Assembly: GCF_900215625.1 (NCBI RefSeq)
Contig: NZ_OBEK01000002.1
Location: 808,583-872,582, forward strand
From: Terribacillus aidingensis
GTDB taxonomy: Bacteria; Bacillota; Bacilli; Bacillales; Amphibacillaceae
DNA: 64,000 nt
Direction: 5' to 3'
Made by a program: the position numbers and the translations under genes
Shown here: piece by piece, positions 46,755 through 58,079 of the stretch
Position numbering within the stretch: position 1 is the stretch's first letter
Layout: the number at the start of each line of letters is the position of its first letter
Notes under the pieces: generated by a model
The model's database searches: none
Told to the model about the DNA's origin: nothing
The model's input: only the letters and a program-made list of their open reading frames with translations

Positions 46755-48971
46755 CTATTGCAGCATTCTCGTTACGGTATATATATCTTTAATCTGCTTA
46801 ATCCGCTCGACAATTTTCCGCAGGTGGCCGACATTATGAATCAGTATCGTCAGGTGGATAGTTGCAATCTTATTGCGATCAGACTTTCCATCAACTGCTG
46901 TAATCTGTGTACGCGTCTCATTGACAGCTTGCAAGACTTCGTTCATTAATCCATGTCTGTCAAACGCGCTAATCTCCAAATCGACATGATATTGTTTGGC
47001 ACTTGTTGCACTGTTTTCCCAGTCGACTTGCAGCTTGCGAGTCTGCGCTTCTTCTGTCTGCATATTCGGACAGTCGTTACGGTGAACAGAAACACCTCTG
47101 CCTTTCGTTATATAGCCGATAATCTCGTCACCAGGTACTGGATTGCAGCATTTAGACAAGCGGACCAGCATATTATCTACACCTTCAACCCGAACACCTG
47201 AATCACGTTTTCGGCTGGAAGCTGCCGATTTCGACGCATTCGCCATCTTGACTGTTTCGATTGTTTTGTCTATCGCTTCTTGTTTCTCGCTTTGACGTCT
47301 GAGCGTTTCTGTCAGACGGGTTGTAATCTGTGCAGCAGTTATACCTTGGTAACCGACGGCAGCATACATATCTTCTTCAGATGTAAAATTGAACTTTTCA
47401 ACCGCTTTGCGCATGTTCTCTGGTGTAAAGATGAGTTTCGGATCGAAGCCGGACTGTTTTACTTCTTCCTCTACAAGCTCTTTTCCTTTTGCAACATTCT
47501 CTTCGCGGCGCTGCTTTTTAAAAAACTGCTTAATCTTATTTCGCGCATGCGTCGTTTGCGCAAGCTTCACCCAGTCTTGGGAAGGACCGTAAGAATGCTT
47601 AGATGTCATCATTTCCACGATGTCACCGTTCTTTAATTTATACTCCAGCGGCTCCATCTTTCCATTGATCTTCGCGCCGACAGTATGATTGCCCACCTCG
47701 GTATGCACACGGTAAGCAAAATCAATCGGTACCGAGCCAGACGGAAGCTCTACGACGTCTCCTTTGGGCGTGAACACATATACCATGTCACTAAACAAAT
47801 CTAGCTTGAGCGACTCCATAAACTCTTCTGCATTTTCCGACTCATTTTGGAAATCGAGAATTTCACGGAACCACGTCAGCTTTTCTTCGAATGATTTCTT
47901 TGGATTATTCGCTTGCAGCTGCTTGCCTTCTTTATACGCCCAATGCGCCGCAATTCCGTACTCGGCAATTTCATGCATCTCTTCTGTTCGTATTTGCACC
48001 TCAAGCGGATCGCCTTTTGGTCCAATTACAGTAGTATGAAGCGATTGATAAAGATTCAGCTTTGGCATCGCAATGTAGTCCTTAAAACGGCCTGGCATCG
48101 GTTTCCAGCAAGTATGGATAACACCTAGCACGGCATAGCAGTCTTTAATACTTTTCACGATCACACGCACTGCCAGCAAATCATAGATTTCGTTAAACTG
48201 CTTATGCTGATGCTCCATCTTGCGGTAAATACTATACAAATGTTTTGGCCGGCCGAATATATCCGCGTCAATATGAATATCATGGAGCTGACTGCGAATT
48301 TCGCCCATTACGTCTCCGATGTAGCTTTCCCGTTCTTCACGCTTTTGCTTCATTAAATGGACAATCCGATAATATTGCTGCGGATTCATATAACGAAGTG
48401 CGGTATCCTCCAGCTCCCACTTAATTGTGCTAATACCAAGACGATGCGCAAGCGGGGCGAATATCTCTAATGTTTCATTGGAAATACGCCGCTGCTTCTC
48501 AGGAGACAGATGCTTGAGTGTCCGCATATTATGCAAACGATCCGCCAGTTTGATAAGAATGACACGCATATCCTTCGCCATTGCTACAAACATTTTCCGG
48601 TGATTCTCTGCCTGCTGGGCTTGCTTTGATTTATATTTGATTTTGCCTAGCTTGGTAACCCCATCGACAAGCATTGCTACTTCGGCATTAAACGCGGCTT
48701 CCAACTCTTCAATAGTTACTGGTGTGTCCTCTACAACGTCATGCAGGAACCCGCCAGCTATTGTTTCCGCATCTAGTTCCAAGTGAACGAGTATTCCTGC
48801 TACTTGTATGGGATGGATAATATACGCTTCCCCAGAACGGCGGTATTGGCCTTCATGCGCTTTTTCAGCGAACTCATACGCTTTCCGGATAAAAGCGACA
48901 TGCTCGTCCGACAGATATCCAGTTGCTTCTTGAATGACCTCTTCGGCCGTTAGAACTTTATCCTTTGGCAT
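46755..48971 (-). CDS. relA: RelA/Rsh bifunctional (p)ppGpp synthetase/hydrolase
   Basis: This Rsh enzyme makes and degrades the stringent-response alarmone. The 738-residue product has an intact HD hydrolase domain ([25 protein letters not shown]), a synthetase domain ([37 protein letters not shown]), TGS ([14 protein letters not shown]), a zinc-finger-like [10 protein letters not shown] segment and a C-terminal ACT domain. Both activities should be present. A TATAAT-like -10 lies near 49017-49022. Confidence 0.97.
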   Translation of the reverse strand: MPKDKVLTAEEVIQEATGYLSDEHVAFIRKAYEFAEKAHEGQYRRSGEAYIIHPIQVAGILVHLELDAETIAGGFLHDVVEDTPVTIEELEAAFNAEVAMLVDGVTKLGKIKYKSKQAQQAENHRKMFVAMAKDMRVILIKLADRLHNMRTLKHLSPEKQRRISNETLEIFAPLAHRLGISTIKWELEDTALRYMNPQQYYRIVHLMKQKREERESYIGDVMGEIRSQLHDIHIDADIFGRPKHLYSIYRKMEHQHKQFNEIYDLLAVRVIVKSIKDCYAVLGVIHTCWKPMPGRFKDYIAMPKLNLYQSLHTTVIGPKGDPLEVQIRTEEMHEIAEYGIAAHWAYKEGKQLQANNPKKSFEEKLTWFREILDFQNESENAEEFMESLKLDLFSDMVYVFTPKGDVVELPSGSVPIDFAYRVHTEVGNHTVGAKINGKMEPLEYKLKNGDIVEMMTSKHSYGPSQDWVKLAQTTHARNKIKQFFKKQRREENVAKGKELVEEEVKQSGFDPKLIFTPENMRKAVEKFNFTSEEDMYAAVGYQGITAAQITTRLTETLRRQSEKQEAIDKTIETVKMANASKSAASSRKRDSGVRVEGVDNMLVRLSKCCNPVPGDEIIGYITKGRGVSVHRNDCPNMQTEEAQTRKLQVDWENSATSAKQYHVDLEISAFDRHGLMNEVLQAVNETRTQITAVDGKSDRNKIATIHLTILIHNVGHLRKIVERIKQIKDIYTVTRMLQ

Positions 48972-49100
48972 TCTATTTCCATAAACTCCTTCTCATCGTC
49001 CGCGAATGCGACGAGGATTATAAACTGTCACATGTTATTTTAATTAGCTTAACAAATATCCAATCAATTCGACAAGTATCTCTCTCCTGCAGATGCAAGA

Positions 49101-49128
49101 AAGAGTGCCCCAAATGGAGCACTCTTGA
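49101..49128 (-). terminator. Terminator of apt
   Basis: Minus-strand stem AAGAGTGC / GCACTCTT followed by TCTT. The T-run is short. Confidence 0.65.
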
Positions 49129-49140
49129 TCATAATTGCTA

Positions 49141-49656
49141 TTATTCGTAAGTAGTCAGTGTAAGGACTTCGTAGCCATCAAGCTTTTCTCTGCCGTCAAG
49201 ATAACCCAATTCAACGAAGAATGCACAACCCACAACGACACCGCCAAGCTGTTCAACGAGCTTGATTGTTGCTTCAATTGTACCGCCAGTGGCAAGCAAG
49301 TCATCCGTAATCAGAACACGCTGACCAGGTTTGATTGCATCTTTATGGATAGTCAGAACATTTTCGCCGTATTCAAGACCGTAAGATACCTTGATCACTT
49401 CACGCGGCAGCTTGCCTTCTTTCCGGACAGGCGCAAAGCCAATATCCAACGCATAAGATACCGGACAGCCTACGATAAAACCGCGTGCTTCCGGACCGAC
49501 GATTAAGTCTACATTTTTGTCTTTCGCGAATTCAACAATTTCGTTAACTGCTGATTTATATGCCGGACCGTTATCCATCAAAGTTGTAATATCTTTGAAC
49601 TTAATGCCCGGTTTTGGCCAGTCCTCTACGACTGTAATATATTTTTTATAATCCAT
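49141..49656 (-). CDS. apt: Adenine phosphoribosyltransferase
   Basis: Apt salvages adenine to AMP using PRPP. The 171-residue product has [12 protein letters not shown] and the PRPP-binding loop [16 protein letters not shown]. Its ATG has AGGAGG upstream, inside the end of recJ (11-base overlap). The recJ-apt-relA order is that of B. subtilis. Confidence 0.97.
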   Translation of the reverse strand: MDYKKYITVVEDWPKPGIKFKDITTLMDNGPAYKSAVNEIVEFAKDKNVDLIVGPEARGFIVGCPVSYALDIGFAPVRKEGKLPREVIKVSYGLEYGENVLTIHKDAIKPGQRVLITDDLLATGGTIEATIKLVEQLGGVVVGCAFFVELGYLDGREKLDGYEVLTLTTYE

Positions 49657-51988
49657 TTACTGCTTCCTCCTCGATAACTTCCCTGCGCTCCAGCGCCTGT
49701 TCCAGCCATTGCTTCAAATCGTTGTAGCCGGAATAATATAAGATCTTCTCGACTTCTATCGCTTCCTTCAATCCCTGGTAGACTTGTGAATCTGCCAGAT
49801 CTCGTTTGGAAGGACTTGGGTTGATTGAAATTTGATCCTTATCTAGTTTAACAAATTCGAGCTCAAAAAACACGTCGGAAATAAACTTGGTCCGCTGCGC
49901 ACTCCAGCCACGGCTCTTTTTAAGGTGATCCTCCAGCTGCTGATAAGCTATCATCTTCTGTTTCAGCAGTATAGCGTAGAATATTTTAAACTGTTCCCGA
50001 TCCGGAAATCCTTGCAAATAGGCGTTCTCTTTCACATCATAGCAAGCATAAACAAGATCTGGCTGTAGATGACGTAAAGCAAACGTAAGGTCCTCCAGCC
50101 GATGCGGCAGATCTGCCAGCACAACAGCTGTTATATTGCCTGCTGCATTTGCCAAGCCTTCCGTTTCGTAATCAAGCACGCGCACCTGTTCTGACAGCCA
50201 GTTTATATCCGTCTCTGTACGGAAACGGATGACAGCTGTTTCTTCTTCCTGCTTTAGCTGTACTGTTCTTTGAAGCTGCTTGCTGCCTCGGTGATCAAAC
50301 AGCTGCCAAGAACGGACTGCGACATCTTCAATTAGGATTTGGGCTTTCTGCCTGCCATTCCACTCGTTAATAGACAGTTCTCCGACAGCTTCCAGCTCGT
50401 CTGCTGGTGCTAAGAACGGATAAAGGTCTCCTTTTCCGAAACAAACACCATCCAACTGTATATTTTCCTCCGCAAAAACAAACTTCAAGTGATTTTTATT
50501 TGCTCCGATCAGCTTCACTTCCCGCATTGGCGCAGAAAGTTTGACGAGCGGCTTCGGATTTTGCATACCGAATGGCGCCAGCTGTGACATATCTTTGATT
50601 AGATCAATGGAAACATCCTGTACCTTCACTTCTAAATCAATGGACAATGACTGTTTAAAGTCTTCTGGAGTCAGCGCATCACTGGCTGCCTTATTTAAAG
50701 CTTTCCGCAGCTTGTCCACTTGTTCAAGCTCTAATGTCATTCCCGCTGCTTGGGCATGTCCTCCAAAAGCAACAAAGTGATCCCGGACTTGCATGCAGTG
50801 GTGGAATAAATCAAAAGCATCGATACTTCTGGCCGAACCTTTCGCTGTACCTTTTTCCGGATGTACTGCCAGCACAATAGCGGGGCGATCAAAAGTGCGC
50901 ACCAATTTTGATGCAACGATTCCTAAAACACCCTCGTTCCAGCCTTCCTTCGCTACAATAATAACGTGGCTGCTGTCTTCTGCCGGCTGTTCTCGGACCA
51001 TTGCTTCGGCTTCTTTGGCAATTTTAGCAACAATATTCTGCCGCTCGGTGTTCAGTGACTGAATTTCTTCTGCCATTTCGGCTGCTTCTTCATACGTCGC
51101 TGCCAGCAGTAATTCTACTGCTAAGTCAGCATCTTGTAAGCGTCCGACTGCATTAATGCGCGGTCCGATTTTGAAGCCGATATCTTCTTCCGTTACAATT
51201 CCATCCAAACCGCAGCTGTCCTTTAAGGCACGTATTCCAGGTCTTTGGGACGAAGTAATTGCCTTTAATCCTTCGGCAGCTAATACTCTGTTTTCATCAA
51301 CAAGCGGAACCAAATCCGCAATCGTTCCAATGACAACCAAATCGAGCAGCTGTTTTGGAAAGTATCCGAGCAAGTACTCTGCAAGTTTAAATGCCACGCC
51401 TACCCCAGCAAGTTCGTGGAACGGATAATCAGGTGAGCATTTCGGATGCACAACCGCTATAGCAGCCGGAACAGATTCCTGCACCTCATGGTGATCTGTA
51501 ATAATCACATCAATTCCAATCTGCTTCGCAACCTCTGCTTCATGATTGGCAGCAATGCCTGTATCGACAGTTATAATTAACCCGTAGCCATTGTTTTTCG
51601 CTGCACGGAATGCTTCCTCATTCGGTCCGTACCCTTCCGTAAAACGGTTCGGTATATAATAATCGCAATCAGCGCCAAGCTCCCGAAGCGCTTCTAGCAG
51701 GACAACAGTGGAAGAAACACCATCTGCATCGTAATCGCCGAATACGAGTATTTTTTCTTCTTGCGCTATTGCAGCATGGATTCGTTCAGCTGCAACATCT
51801 ATATCACGTAAGTGTTCCGGGCGATGTAGGTCCTCAAGAGACGGACGAAGGAACCGCTTTGCTTCCTCTGCCGATGTAATTCCACGCTGTATCAGCAATT
51901 GCTCGACAAGCGGTGACACACCGAAACCCAGTGCTGTATGAGCAGAAGGGCCGCTGTTTTCCTTCCATCTCATTGTGCTTTTCAACAT
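49646..51988 (-). CDS. recJ: Single-strand DNA exonuclease RecJ
   Basis: RecJ is a 5'-3' ssDNA exonuclease in recombination and mismatch repair. The 780-residue product has DHH-family motifs [21 protein letters not shown] and TDHHEVQ, a DHHA1 domain with [11 protein letters not shown], an OB fold and a Firmicutes-type C-terminal extension. I chose the ATG at 51988 (MLKSTMRWK), after AGGGGG; seven extra upstream codons fit family starts less well. Confidence 0.96.
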   Translation of the reverse strand: MLKSTMRWKENSGPSAHTALGFGVSPLVEQLLIQRGITSAEEAKRFLRPSLEDLHRPEHLRDIDVAAERIHAAIAQEEKILVFGDYDADGVSSTVVLLEALRELGADCDYYIPNRFTEGYGPNEEAFRAAKNNGYGLIITVDTGIAANHEAEVAKQIGIDVIITDHHEVQESVPAAIAVVHPKCSPDYPFHELAGVGVAFKLAEYLLGYFPKQLLDLVVIGTIADLVPLVDENRVLAAEGLKAITSSQRPGIRALKDSCGLDGIVTEEDIGFKIGPRINAVGRLQDADLAVELLLAATYEEAAEMAEEIQSLNTERQNIVAKIAKEAEAMVREQPAEDSSHVIIVAKEGWNEGVLGIVASKLVRTFDRPAIVLAVHPEKGTAKGSARSIDAFDLFHHCMQVRDHFVAFGGHAQAAGMTLELEQVDKLRKALNKAASDALTPEDFKQSLSIDLEVKVQDVSIDLIKDMSQLAPFGMQNPKPLVKLSAPMREVKLIGANKNHLKFVFAEENIQLDGVCFGKGDLYPFLAPADELEAVGELSINEWNGRQKAQILIEDVAVRSWQLFDHRGSKQLQRTVQLKQEEETAVIRFRTETDINWLSEQVRVLDYETEGLANAAGNITAVVLADLPHRLEDLTFALRHLQPDLVYACYDVKENAYLQGFPDREQFKIFYAILLKQKMIAYQQLEDHLKKSRGWSAQRTKFISDVFFELEFVKLDKDQISINPSPSKRDLADSQVYQGLKEAIEVEKILYYSGYNDLKQWLEQALERREVIEEEAVNGL

Positions 51989-52045
51989 AAAAAAAGACCC
52001 CCTAACCAAGCTATTATACTAGAGCCTGGCCAGCGGGGCAATGTG

Positions 52046-52429
52046 TTATCTATTGTATTCGTCTTTCATACGTTCGGAAGTAGGATACGTGTTTGTTGTC
52101 GGATCCGAAATATTTGTTGTCTTTCTCTCCGTTTCCTCGTGTCCTTGAGCTGCACGTTTTTCTTGCATTTCTGTTATTTCAGCTGCTTTCTTATCATTAT
52201 CTTTTCGCAAAGTGCGTACTTCTCGGTTTAATTTAAACATACGCAACCCTCCTACAGATGCTGTAATTAAAACGCCCATCAAAACGGAGAACAAAATGAT
52301 TAAAATCAGGGGAGCAGACCCAACTCCAAATAGATAGTCCACCTGTACACTGTCAACGTTGATAACTGCGAATATTGCAATAAGTACTGCAAAGATAACT
52401 GCTAGAATGATGTACCATTGTGCTTTCAT
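52046..52429 (-). CDS. LapA-domain membrane protein
   Basis: The 127-residue product has two N-terminal membrane segments (about 5-25 and 37-58) and a soluble, charged helical tail (about 65-95), the LapA/DUF1049 pattern. B. subtilis has a comparable gene (yrvD) next to recJ. In other bacteria LapA-like proteins join lipopolysaccharide or membrane regulation; in Firmicutes the role is unknown. Confidence 0.85.
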   Translation of the reverse strand: MKAQWYIILAVIFAVLIAIFAVINVDSVQVDYLFGVGSAPLILIILFSVLMGVLITASVGGLRMFKLNREVRTLRKDNDKKAAEITEMQEKRAAQGHEETERKTTNISDPTTNTYPTSERMKDEYNR

Positions 52430-52479
52430 ATGCTGTCTCCTTTCGAATGCGGCTATTACTTACATTCCCTAATTCACAA

Positions 52480-52512
52480 AAAAATAACCCCCGTACTACT
52501 ACGGGAGTTAGA
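52480..52512 (-). terminator. Terminator after secDF
   Basis: Minus-strand stem AACTCCCGTA / TACGGGGGTT followed by ATTTTTTT, starting a few bases after the secDF stop at 52516. Confidence 0.85.
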
Positions 52513-52515
52513 TTA

Positions 52516-54774
52516 TCAAACTTGCGGACCTTCCACTTTCTTTTTCTCTTCGTGAATGATCGGCTTTTTGTCAATATTCTTGCCGCGCCACACAAGCCAC
52601 AACTGGGCTGCGATGAATAGCGAGGAGTATGTTCCTGCTGCTAATCCGATAACCAGTGCAATCGAGAAGTTTGTAATCGGTGCAGCTCCGAAGATCCAGA
52701 GAATAATCGCTGCCACAATGACCGTAGCTACTGTATTTACACTTCGGACTAGTGTTTGCAGCAAGCTGTCATTCACAATCTTTGCCAGCTCCTCGAACGT
52801 TTTCACTTTCCGCTTCAGACGTATATTCTCCTTAATTCGGTCAAACGTTACGATCGTATCATTGATCGAATAACCAATGATGGTTAAGATAGCCGCGATA
52901 ATCGTGATATCAAATTCCAATCTGGTAATACTGAATATCGCCAAGATAAAGAAGGCGTCGTGTACGAGTGCAACAATTGCTGCCATCGCAAATTTAAACT
53001 CAAATCGGATTGTTGCATACAGTACAATCCCAATCGATGCAAAGATGACAGCATACATTGCATTTTTTGCCAGTTCCTTCCCAATAACAGGCGAAACGGT
53101 ACTAATGCTAGGCGCGCTTCCATACGCATCTGTAATACTGTCTTTCACATCATCTTCCTCGTTTTTGGAAAGCGTATCATCCAAGCGGACAGCAGCATGT
53201 TTCCCATCTGCAGATAACTGTGTTTCTTTAGATGTATATCCGATATCCTCGAACCGCTGCTCCACCTGCTCTGTTGTTAACGTCTTATTCGAATCAAACT
53301 CAACACGCGAACCGCTCGTAAAATCAATGCCTAGGTTTAGTTTGAAAATACTCAAGCAAATAATACCGGCAATTGTGAGCGCAATCGAAAATGTGAAATA
53401 CGCTTTTCGGTGTTTTACTAGATTTAGTCTCATGCCATAGAAAGTGGCGCTTCGTTCTTCTTTATCACTCAGTTTACGGATATTTTCCTTGGAGACGCCG
53501 AACCATGCTGGCTTTTTATCAAATGCTCGGCTCTTCACCATCAAACCAAGCAAAGCTCGTGAACCTACTACAGCTGTGATAAAGCTTAGCAGGATACTGA
53601 TAATAAGTGTTGTCGCAAAGCCTTTTACAGAGCTAGTACCGAAAATAAACAGCACAATACCAGCAATTAAAGTTGTTATGTTGGCATCGGTAATTGTTGC
53701 TAGTGAATTCTTATTACCAGCTTTATAGGCTGCTTTCAGTGACTTGCCCGTTTTCAGTTCATCCTTAATTCGTTCATAAGTAATAATATTCGCATCTACT
53801 GCCATACCGACACCGAGAATCAAAGCAGCGATTCCTGGCAATGTCAGTACCACATTCAGCATATCAAAGACAACAAGGTTTAAATAAGCAAAAACAGCGA
53901 GCGTTATCGATGCTATCAAACCTGGAAGTCGGTAATAAACAATCATAAACAGCAGGATAAGGGCAAATGCAATATAACCTGCCAGCATTGTTTCATCTAG
54001 CGCTTGTTGTCCAAATTGAGCACCGACTGAATTTGAATATACTTCTTCCATTTTCACTGGGAGAGAACCGGCATTCAAAAGATCAGCAAGTTCTTGGGCA
54101 CTTTCAACTGTGAAATTCCCTTCAATTTGAACAGACTTACTATTAATTGTCTGCGAAACGGATGGCGCAGAGATGAATTTTTGTTCATCTTCCGGCTTTT
54201 GCGCTTCTTCTTCGTATGAATCTTCTTCTTCATAATCCAGCCAGATAACTAGTCTGTTTTCGGGAAATGGTAACTCAGCGATTTCGCTTGTCACTTCAGC
54301 GAATTTTGAAGCATCTTTCATATCTACTGTAACAAGCGGCTGATTGGTTTGCGGATCAAACGCCTGCTTGGCACTGCCAGCTTCGATATCTGTTCCGTTC
54401 AAGTATTCTTTGTCGTTCGTATCCCGGAATGATAGATTTGCAGTGGTAGACAGCATCTCGCGCGCTTGATCCTGATCTTCTACACCAGCAAGCTGAACGC
54501 GTATTCGGTTCGGCTGCTCAATATCAATATTTGTTTCGCTGACTCCAAGTGAATTAACACGCTCATTCAGCGCCTGTGCTGTTGCGTTCAGCGTAGCCGT
54601 ATCCACCTCGTCGTCTTCCTCAAGCGGCTTTACTTCATAAAGCACCTCAAATCCGCCCTGCAAATCAAGACCTAAATTCAAATCTTTCGCAATACCTTGA
54701 ATTGTCGTTCCCATCGCTCCCAAAAGTAAAAGGACGATTAAGAAGAAGGCAACAATTCTGCCTCTTTTCACCAT
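52516..54774 (-). CDS. secDF: SecDF fused protein-export accessory subunit
   Basis: SecD and SecF are fused into one 752-residue protein with about 12 membrane segments, as in Bacillus. The SecD half has DLQGGFEVLYEV, the P1 head (about 35-250) and LILGVGMAVDANIITYERI; the SecF half has DFTSGSRVEF and IIGYSINDTIVTFDRI. It uses the proton gradient to pull exported proteins. I chose the ATG at 54774 (MVKRGRIVAFF) after GGAGG. A sigma-A promoter lies at 54889-54918. Confidence 0.96.
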   Translation of the reverse strand: MVKRGRIVAFFLIVLLLLGAMGTTIQGIAKDLNLGLDLQGGFEVLYEVKPLEEDDEVDTATLNATAQALNERVNSLGVSETNIDIEQPNRIRVQLAGVEDQDQAREMLSTTANLSFRDTNDKEYLNGTDIEAGSAKQAFDPQTNQPLVTVDMKDASKFAEVTSEIAELPFPENRLVIWLDYEEEDSYEEEAQKPEDEQKFISAPSVSQTINSKSVQIEGNFTVESAQELADLLNAGSLPVKMEEVYSNSVGAQFGQQALDETMLAGYIAFALILLFMIVYYRLPGLIASITLAVFAYLNLVVFDMLNVVLTLPGIAALILGVGMAVDANIITYERIKDELKTGKSLKAAYKAGNKNSLATITDANITTLIAGIVLFIFGTSSVKGFATTLIISILLSFITAVVGSRALLGLMVKSRAFDKKPAWFGVSKENIRKLSDKEERSATFYGMRLNLVKHRKAYFTFSIALTIAGIICLSIFKLNLGIDFTSGSRVEFDSNKTLTTEQVEQRFEDIGYTSKETQLSADGKHAAVRLDDTLSKNEEDDVKDSITDAYGSAPSISTVSPVIGKELAKNAMYAVIFASIGIVLYATIRFEFKFAMAAIVALVHDAFFILAIFSITRLEFDITIIAAILTIIGYSINDTIVTFDRIKENIRLKRKVKTFEELAKIVNDSLLQTLVRSVNTVATVIVAAIILWIFGAAPITNFSIALVIGLAAGTYSSLFIAAQLWLVWRGKNIDKKPIIHEEKKKVEGPQV

Positions 54775-54888
54775 GATGCAACTGCCTCCCATATCCGCTA
54801 AAACGGAAACCTAATATATTGCAAGCAAATGCCTGCATTGTGTACTGCATGTATGTACCTGCTGTGCTCGTTCGTCAAATACTTCCAT

Positions 54889-54918
54889 AGTATAGAAAAG
54901 CCGAGCAAGCACTGTCAA
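54889..54918 (-). promoter_or_regulatory. Sigma-A promoter of secDF
   Basis: TTGACA (54913-54918) and TATACT (54889-54894), 18 bases apart on the minus strand. The leader is about 110 bases long; I saw no clear riboswitch in it. Confidence 0.75.
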
Positions 54919-54930
54919 CGATACCCTCCA

Positions 54931-55227
54931 TCAGGATTGACCATTGATTGCTGCAATTGAAGCCATTAAATCTTCATCTTCCTCATATACAGACATGGTC
55001 AAATAACCCATATAAACCGATATATTGAGCTGCATAATATCTGCAACTACTTCATATAATCGTTTCGGTTTCTCTGCATCTTTTTTCCACACTTTTTTTT
55101 CCATACAGCTCCAAATATCTGCAGCTGATGCTTTTTCATAACCGAGCAAGTGAAATTCATCCTTCTTGCTGATGACAGCAGGCATCACTTCTGCCTTCCA
55201 TTCGTTTACTGTTTTCAATTCGTACAC
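54931..55227 (-). CDS. comN: Post-transcriptional regulator ComN
   Basis: ComN controls comE operon mRNA in B. subtilis and interacts with DivIVA. The 98-residue product fits the family: WKAEVMPAVISKKDEFHLLG, an aromatic VWKK segment and LNISVYMGYLTMSVYEEDED. A comE operon is present in this window at 6981-10480, so its target is available. It lies between secDF and spoVB as in B. subtilis (yrzD). Confidence 0.92.
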   Translation of the reverse strand: MYELKTVNEWKAEVMPAVISKKDEFHLLGYEKASAADIWSCMEKKVWKKDAEKPKRLYEVVADIMQLNISVYMGYLTMSVYEEDEDLMASIAAINGQS

Positions 55228-55347
55228 GCTTTTACCTCCTGTAACAACTTGCCTTGCTTTTGTGCAGGCCAGTCATGCTTGGACACATCTTCTGCATACA
55301 CTTAATTGTAGCCGAAAAACTATTATTTGAGAAGGCAGGTTGTGGAT

Positions 55348-56895
55348 GTGACAAAGCAGACTTTTCTACAAGGAGCTCTCATTTTGATTGCTGCCAGCTT
55401 GATCACCCGCTTCCTAGGATTCGTGAATCGGATTGTCGTCGCACGTGTCATGGGAGAAGAGGGGGTCGGACTATACATGATGGCGATGCCAACACTATTC
55501 TTGGCCATTGCCATCACGCAATTCGGTTTACCTATTGCTATTTCCAAACGGGTAGCCGAAGCGGATGTACGCGGAGATACGGTACAGATTAAAAAAATTG
55601 TGGTCGTTTCCTTATCCATCACCTTGAGTATTAGTATTGTATTTGTTGGTTTTCTTTATTTTATTGCGCCGTTCCTAGCGGACAAGCTGCTGAAAGATGC
55701 ACGTGTTATCTATCCGCTGTTCGCAATTGGGCCAATTATTCCAATCTTAGCGGTTGCAGCCGTATTGCGAGGGTATTTCCAAGGAAAGCAAAACATGAAG
55801 CCGCAAAGCTTCTCCCAAGTTATTGAACAAATTGTCCGAATCAGCTGTACTGTTTTTCTTGTAAAGCTATTGCTGCCTTATGGAGTGGAATTCGCTGCTT
55901 TAGGAGCAATGATTTCTGTCATTATCGGGGAGTTTATTTCACTGCTGTATATGCTGTATCAATTTAAACGAAAAAAGACCGTAAAAATACGATCTCAATT
56001 TCTCACAGCATTAAAAGGAGGTAAAGAAACGCTGGAGCAGTTATTTTCGATTGCACTTCCGGCAACAGGAAGCAGGCTAATCGCAAGCGGCACACATTTC
56101 TTAGAACCAATTCTAACTGCCCAAAGCTTGGCGCTGGCAGGTGTTGGGACCGCATTGGCGACAAGACAATACGGTGAGCTGACAGGATACGCCCTGCCGC
56201 TGCTGTTCCTGCCAACTTTCATTACCCATTCGTTAGCAACTGCTTTATTACCGTCTATCAGCGAAGCAAATGAACAGAATCGCCATCAATTCGTTCACTA
56301 TCGTATTCACCAAGCAATTCGGCTCAGCTTCGCTTCCGGCGCGATTGCGACTGTAACACTGACCATCTTTGCCGGACCAATTTTGCATTATATGTATGGA
56401 AGCGAGAGCGCAGAGCGATTTATCCTGCTGATGGCGCCATTCTATATTATGATGTACATCCAGATGCCGCTCAGTACCGCTCTGCAAGCGCTGGATGCTG
56501 CCAAGTCAGCGATGTGGAATACGGTTATCGGTGCTGGTGCAAAAATCGTTATACTCGTCTCTTTAGGCTCCAATGCCAAGTTCGGTATTATCGGCATTGC
56601 TATCAGTCTTATAGTCACAGTCGTACTGATCACGCTCTTACATTTGATTTCACTCGCTCGTGTGGCAGGCTTTAAACTGTCATGGAAAGAACTAGGCCGC
56701 ATGTTCAGTCTGCTGGGACTGACATTTGTTACCGCCTATATGCTGAAAGGAATATTTGCAGGCTCTTTATATCAGCTTCCTTCTTTCCTGCTGCTGCTGC
56801 TTTGCTTACTCATCCTTTATTGTCTGTTTCTGCTCTGTTTCGGATTTATTACGAAAGCGGAATACGAACAATTCCTTTCGAGGAAAAAGCGATAA
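55348..56895 (+). CDS. spoVB: Stage V sporulation protein B, MurJ-like flippase
   Basis: SpoVB belongs to the MOP/MATE exporter superfamily and is needed for spore cortex synthesis, probably moving lipid-linked precursors. The 515-residue product has about 14 membrane segments and the family N-terminus TKQTFLQGALILIAASLITR, followed by EEGVGLYMMAMPT. I chose the GTG at 55348, which matches the B. subtilis start and sits 8 bases after AAGGCAGG; the open frame begins seven codons earlier at a TTG. Confidence 0.94.
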   Translation: MTKQTFLQGALILIAASLITRFLGFVNRIVVARVMGEEGVGLYMMAMPTLFLAIAITQFGLPIAISKRVAEADVRGDTVQIKKIVVVSLSITLSISIVFVGFLYFIAPFLADKLLKDARVIYPLFAIGPIIPILAVAAVLRGYFQGKQNMKPQSFSQVIEQIVRISCTVFLVKLLLPYGVEFAALGAMISVIIGEFISLLYMLYQFKRKKTVKIRSQFLTALKGGKETLEQLFSIALPATGSRLIASGTHFLEPILTAQSLALAGVGTALATRQYGELTGYALPLLFLPTFITHSLATALLPSISEANEQNRHQFVHYRIHQAIRLSFASGAIATVTLTIFAGPILHYMYGSESAERFILLMAPFYIMMYIQMPLSTALQALDAAKSAMWNTVIGAGAKIVILVSLGSNAKFGIIGIAISLIVTVVLITLLHLISLARVAGFKLSWKELGRMFSLLGLTFVTAYMLKGIFAGSLYQLPSFLLLLLCLLILYCLFLLCFGFITKAEYEQFLSRKKR

Positions 56896-57558
56896 TCATT
56901 TCTCATCTTTTCGATCAATATACCACTTATGATCTTTATCCAGCGTGCAGTAAGAGATAGTATCAATCGCAGGGTGACCATGCCGTTTCATCTCACCACG
57001 GAGCCAGGAAGGAGATTTATCTATCTTCTCTAAGGCTTCCTGCTGAATTTCTCCATCGACAATTAGCGGCGTGACATAACCACTGCTTCCATCAGCAGTA
57101 TCTTTTTTTTCAAATACAGATAATTCACCGGACGTTTCCAAAATTGCAAAATCAACATCTTGTATACTTTTTGCTCCTTTCTCACGCAGCTGCTGCTGCA
57201 AGTCAGAGAAACTGTAGCGCTGTTTACGCATTTCATGTTCATCTATCTTACCTCTGCTTATAATAATCGATGGTTTTCCTTCCATAAAGTCACGCATTTT
57301 AGGAAATTTTAAGGCAAGAAATGCAGTACTCCGTTGAATGATTAAAAGAACGACCATCGGTACAATAAAGTGAAGCAAATGGCTGCTCGGGTCTTCTATA
57401 GAGAAGACGGCTATTTCGGCTAACATTAAAAATACAACTAAATCAATTATGCTCAGTTCACCAATTTCACGTTTTCCCATCAAGCGGAAAATCATTACGA
57501 TAACAATATAGGAGAGAATTGTTCTGCCTATAATTGCCCATTCCAACGTATCCAACAA
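56896..57558 (-). CDS. yrbG: DUF421 membrane protein (YrbG)
   Basis: The 220-residue product has three membrane segments in its first half, with the family signature RLMGKREIGELSIIDLVVFL, and a soluble C-terminal domain (PSIIISRGKIDEHEMRKQ, FAILETSGELSVFEK). Such YetF-type proteins are found in spore formers. I chose the TTG at 57558, 8 bases after GGGAGG. It is convergent with spoVB, with no gap between the two stops. Confidence 0.9.
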   Translation of the reverse strand: MLDTLEWAIIGRTILSYIVIVMIFRLMGKREIGELSIIDLVVFLMLAEIAVFSIEDPSSHLLHFIVPMVVLLIIQRSTAFLALKFPKMRDFMEGKPSIIISRGKIDEHEMRKQRYSFSDLQQQLREKGAKSIQDVDFAILETSGELSVFEKKDTADGSSGYVTPLIVDGEIQQEALEKIDKSPSWLRGEMKRHGHPAIDTISYCTLDKDHKWYIDRKDEK

Positions 57559-57667
57559 ACATTCGCCTCCCTTTTTGCCTATTTTGTGCAAGCGGAGAGG
57601 TTATATACGTTCTCAAACTGTATTAACAGGCATACAGTAGTCATATAGACATGCTGGAGGGATCTTT

Positions 57668-58042
57668 GTGAAAAAAAATGTACAAGCAATCTTGTATGGT
57701 TGGATTACTGTTTTTTCGCTGCTATTGTTTATTAGCTTTACGTTGGCTTTGCTGCTTCGCTTTACAAAGATGGGGGAAGAGATGCTCGACTGGACAACCC
57801 TGGGAGCAGGTATACTCAGTCTCTTTATTGGCGGGTTTATTGCCGGAGTGAAAGGAGAAGACAAGGGGTGGATGCTAGGCGGTATGACAGCAATTGGCTT
57901 TACACTCTTCGTTCTTCTCTATCAATACCTAGGTTATCAGGTCGGCTTCTCTGGAGCCCAGCTGCTGACTCATGGCGGGTTTCTGCTCGCTTCCCTTGTC
58001 GGCGGTATGATTGGCGTTAATATTAAAACGAGCACCACATAA
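57668..58042 (+). CDS. yrzE: TIGR04086 family membrane protein (YrzE)
   Basis: The 124-residue product has four membrane segments (about 8-30, 42-62, 68-88, 98-118) with small-residue motifs (SLFIGGFIAGVKG, LLASLVGGMIGV). The start is a GTG at 57668 after GGAGGG. B. subtilis has yrzE in the same place and orientation, between yrbG and yajC. The function is unknown. Confidence 0.88.
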   Translation: MKKNVQAILYGWITVFSLLLFISFTLALLLRFTKMGEEMLDWTTLGAGILSLFIGGFIAGVKGEDKGWMLGGMTAIGFTLFVLLYQYLGYQVGFSGAQLLTHGGFLLASLVGGMIGVNIKTSTT

Positions 58043-58074
58043 AAAAGACAGGAGAGCGGCTCTCCTGTCTTTTA
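58042..58074. terminator. Bidirectional terminator between yrzE and yajC
   Basis: Stem AAAAGACAGGAGA / TCTCCTGTCTTTT, 13 bp with a 5-base loop, A- and T-runs on the two sides. Confidence 0.9.
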
Positions 58075-58079
58075 TCTTT

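Noticed and set aside
52877..53440. 187-codon open frame on the plus strand opposite secDF
   Set aside because: It is antisense to membrane segments of secDF; the hydrophobic pattern mirrors the codon composition of the real gene and there is no ribosome site.
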